Assembly: GCA_030744095.1 (NCBI GenBank)
Contig: JASLRF010000273.1
Span: 1-6,127 of the forward strand
Direction of reading: 5' to 3'
Length of the DNA stretch: 6,127 nucleotides
Source of the DNA: Pirellulaceae bacterium
GTDB lineage: Bacteria; Planctomycetota; Planctomycetia; Pirellulales; Pirellulaceae
Made by a program: the position numbers and the translations under genes. A model generated the notes under the pieces. That model was not told the DNA's origin. It saw nothing but the letters and a program-made list of their open reading frames with translations, and did not search any database. Numbering within the stretch: position 1 is the stretch's first letter; each line of letters begins with the position of its first letter. Below, in pieces: positions 5,005 through 6,127 of this stretch.

Positions 5005-6127
5005 ATGTTCACGATTCGAACTGTAAAACAAGGCGAGCGGGTCGCCATATGGGACTTGCGCGGCCGGGTTAACTATATCGACGGTCCTCGCAGACTGTTG
5101 CTGTTTCGAAAGACGGTTCAGCCGTTGCAGCTCTACAGCGCAGGCGCTGACGAGTACCTTGCGATTGAGTTCAAAGATGGTCATCGGGACCATCTGCGTG
5201 GTCCGGCGTCGGTGTGGTACGACCCGGTTGGTCACCAGTCGGTCGAAATCAATCAAGCATTGCCATTGGATTCGCATGAGGCCATCGTTGTCTATTGTCG
5301 GACTAATGGCGAAGTCCTTAGGCGTGTGGAACGTGGTCCGGCGTTGTTCGTGCCTCAGGAAGATGAGTGGTTGCATGAGTTTCGCTGGCATGGAGCCGAT
5401 TCGAAGAATCCACGCCACAAGATTCCTCGGGCGCTAAGATTCAAGAAGCTTCGTGTGATTCCCGATCAGACATACCATCTCGTGGACGATGTCCGCACGG
5501 CCGATGATGCACTGCTGTCTCTGAAGCTGATGATCTTCTTCGAGCTAGCCGACATCGAGACGATGCTCCAGCAGACGCACGACCCGGTTGCTGATTTCAT
5601 TAACGCGGTAACGGCTGATGTGATTGACTTTGTTGGTGCCCGCACGTTTGAAGGATTCAAACAGGAGACGGAGCGGTTGAACGATCTGGAGACTTATTCA
5701 AACCTGACGTTACGAGCGCAGCGGATCGGATACCAGATCAACAAGGTCGTGTATCGTGGTTACACCGCCGGCAACACGCTTCAGGCGATGCACGATGGAG
5801 CAATTGAAACGCGCACACGGCTCAAGTTGGAGGCCGAAACGGAAGACCAGGCTCAGGAATTGGCCGACTTGAAGCTGACCCGCGAGGCGGCTCGCGCCGA
5901 AGAGTTACAGGCGATGGAGACGCAGCAGACCGAACACGGTGTGCGGCTCAAGCGTCTGGAACATGAGGAGCAATTACGCCGTCTGGAAGAGGAACGACAA
6001 GCCGATGCCGATTCCACACGCCGCGCGAACGAAATTGACCGTGAGCACCAGCGCGAATCGCATCGTATTGAACTTGAACACCAGCAGGCGACTGACGAGG
6101 AACAAGGCCGTTATCTCGCCACGATGC
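5005..6127 (+). CDS. Major vault protein-like / SPFH-domain protein with long coiled coil, 3' end outside window
   Basis: The frame stays open from the ATG at 5005 to the window end (374 codons seen). Residues 10-130 hold three beta-rich repeats spaced 39-45 residues apart, each with a GP turn (G27-P28, G66-P67, G111-P112). Segments such as ALPLDSHEAIVV and RGPALFVPQEDEWL resemble the structural repeats of eukaryotic major vault protein as I recall it. After a basic linker (134-148), residues 149-255 resemble the MVP shoulder, an SPFH/band-7-like fold (RTADDALLSLKL, DPVADFINAV, ARTFEGF). From about 265 to the end the chain is a charged Glu/Arg/Gln-rich helix, like the MVP cap helix. The order repeats-shoulder-helix is that of MVP, but with three repeats instead of nine. 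No signal peptide or membrane segment is seen, unlike typical stomatins and flotillins, so it is probably a cytoplasmic oligomer. Its function is unknown; a generic SPFH scaffold is the main alternative. Confidence 0.75.
   Translation, partial: MFTIRTVKQGERVAIWDLRGRVNYIDGPRRLLLFRKTVQPLQLYSAGADEYLAIEFKDGHRDHLRGPASVWYDPVGHQSVEINQALPLDSHEAIVVYCRTNGEVLRRVERGPALFVPQEDEWLHEFRWHGADSKNPRHKIPRALRFKKLRVIPDQTYHLVDDVRTADDALLSLKLMIFFELADIETMLQQTHDPVADFINAVTADVIDFVGARTFEGFKQETERLNDLETYSNLTLRAQRIGYQINKVVYRGYTAGNTLQAMHDGAIETRTRLKLEAETEDQAQELADLKLTREAARAEELQAMETQQTEHGVRLKRLEHEEQLRRLEEERQADADSTRRANEIDREHQRESHRIELEHQQATDEEQGRYLATM

Noticed and set aside
1..6127. Mobile element, CRISPR array, tRNA or rRNA
   Set aside because: No transposase or integrase motifs, terminal inverted repeats, regularly spaced direct repeats or tRNA-like cloverleaf were seen; the window is almost entirely coding.

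Overview
The window is a compact, fully same-strand (+) cluster built around NAD+ salvage and NAD+ consumption. In order it holds the 3' part of a nicotinate phosphoribosyltransferase gene (1-882), a full-length glutamine-dependent NAD+ synthetase (922-2919), an NrtR-type Nudix/winged-helix repressor (3018-3707), nicotinamidase PncA (3716-4342), the NAD+-dependent RNA 2'-phosphotransferase KptA/Tpt1 (4411-4956), and the first 374 codons of a protein that resembles eukaryotic major vault protein (5005 to the window end). GC looks mid-50s by eye. The gene families and patchy Shine-Dalgarno sites fit an environmental bacterium, possibly a planctomycete, but this is a low-certainty guess because the window carries no phylogenetic marker gene.

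Layout: the first two genes are 39 bp apart and look co-transcribed from a promoter upstream of the window. A clear regulatory region lies in the 98-bp gap 2920-3017. It holds a near-consensus sigma-70 promoter (TTGACA, 17 bp, TATTAT) with two almost identical palindromes, TAGTGTA-N5-TACACTA, laid over the spacer, the -10 box and the start of transcription. Both fit the GT-N7-AC pattern known for NrtR operators. The next four genes follow with gaps of 8, 68 and 48 bp and no visible intrinsic terminator, so they probably form one operon, nrtR-pncA-kptA-vault-like. The 68-bp and 48-bp gaps each contain an inverted repeat able to fold in the mRNA; the second sits directly against the Shine-Dalgarno site of the vault-like gene.

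How the genes fit together: KptA consumes NAD+ to remove 2'-phosphates from RNA, releasing nicotinamide and ADP-ribose 1''-2''-cyclic phosphate. PncA turns nicotinamide into nicotinate, the phosphoribosyltransferase makes nicotinate mononucleotide, and NadE makes NAD+ from the adenylylated form. The adenylyltransferase NadD is not in the window. NrtR proteins sense ADP-ribose, so the repressor could respond to the state of the same cycle.

The most unusual element is the last gene: three MVP-like beta repeats, an SPFH/shoulder-like domain and a long charged coiled coil, with no membrane segment. A vault-like scaffold beside an ADP-ribosyl-transferring RNA enzyme recalls the eukaryotic vault, which carries PARP4, TEP1 and vault RNA. 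That parallel is an inference, not something the sequence proves.
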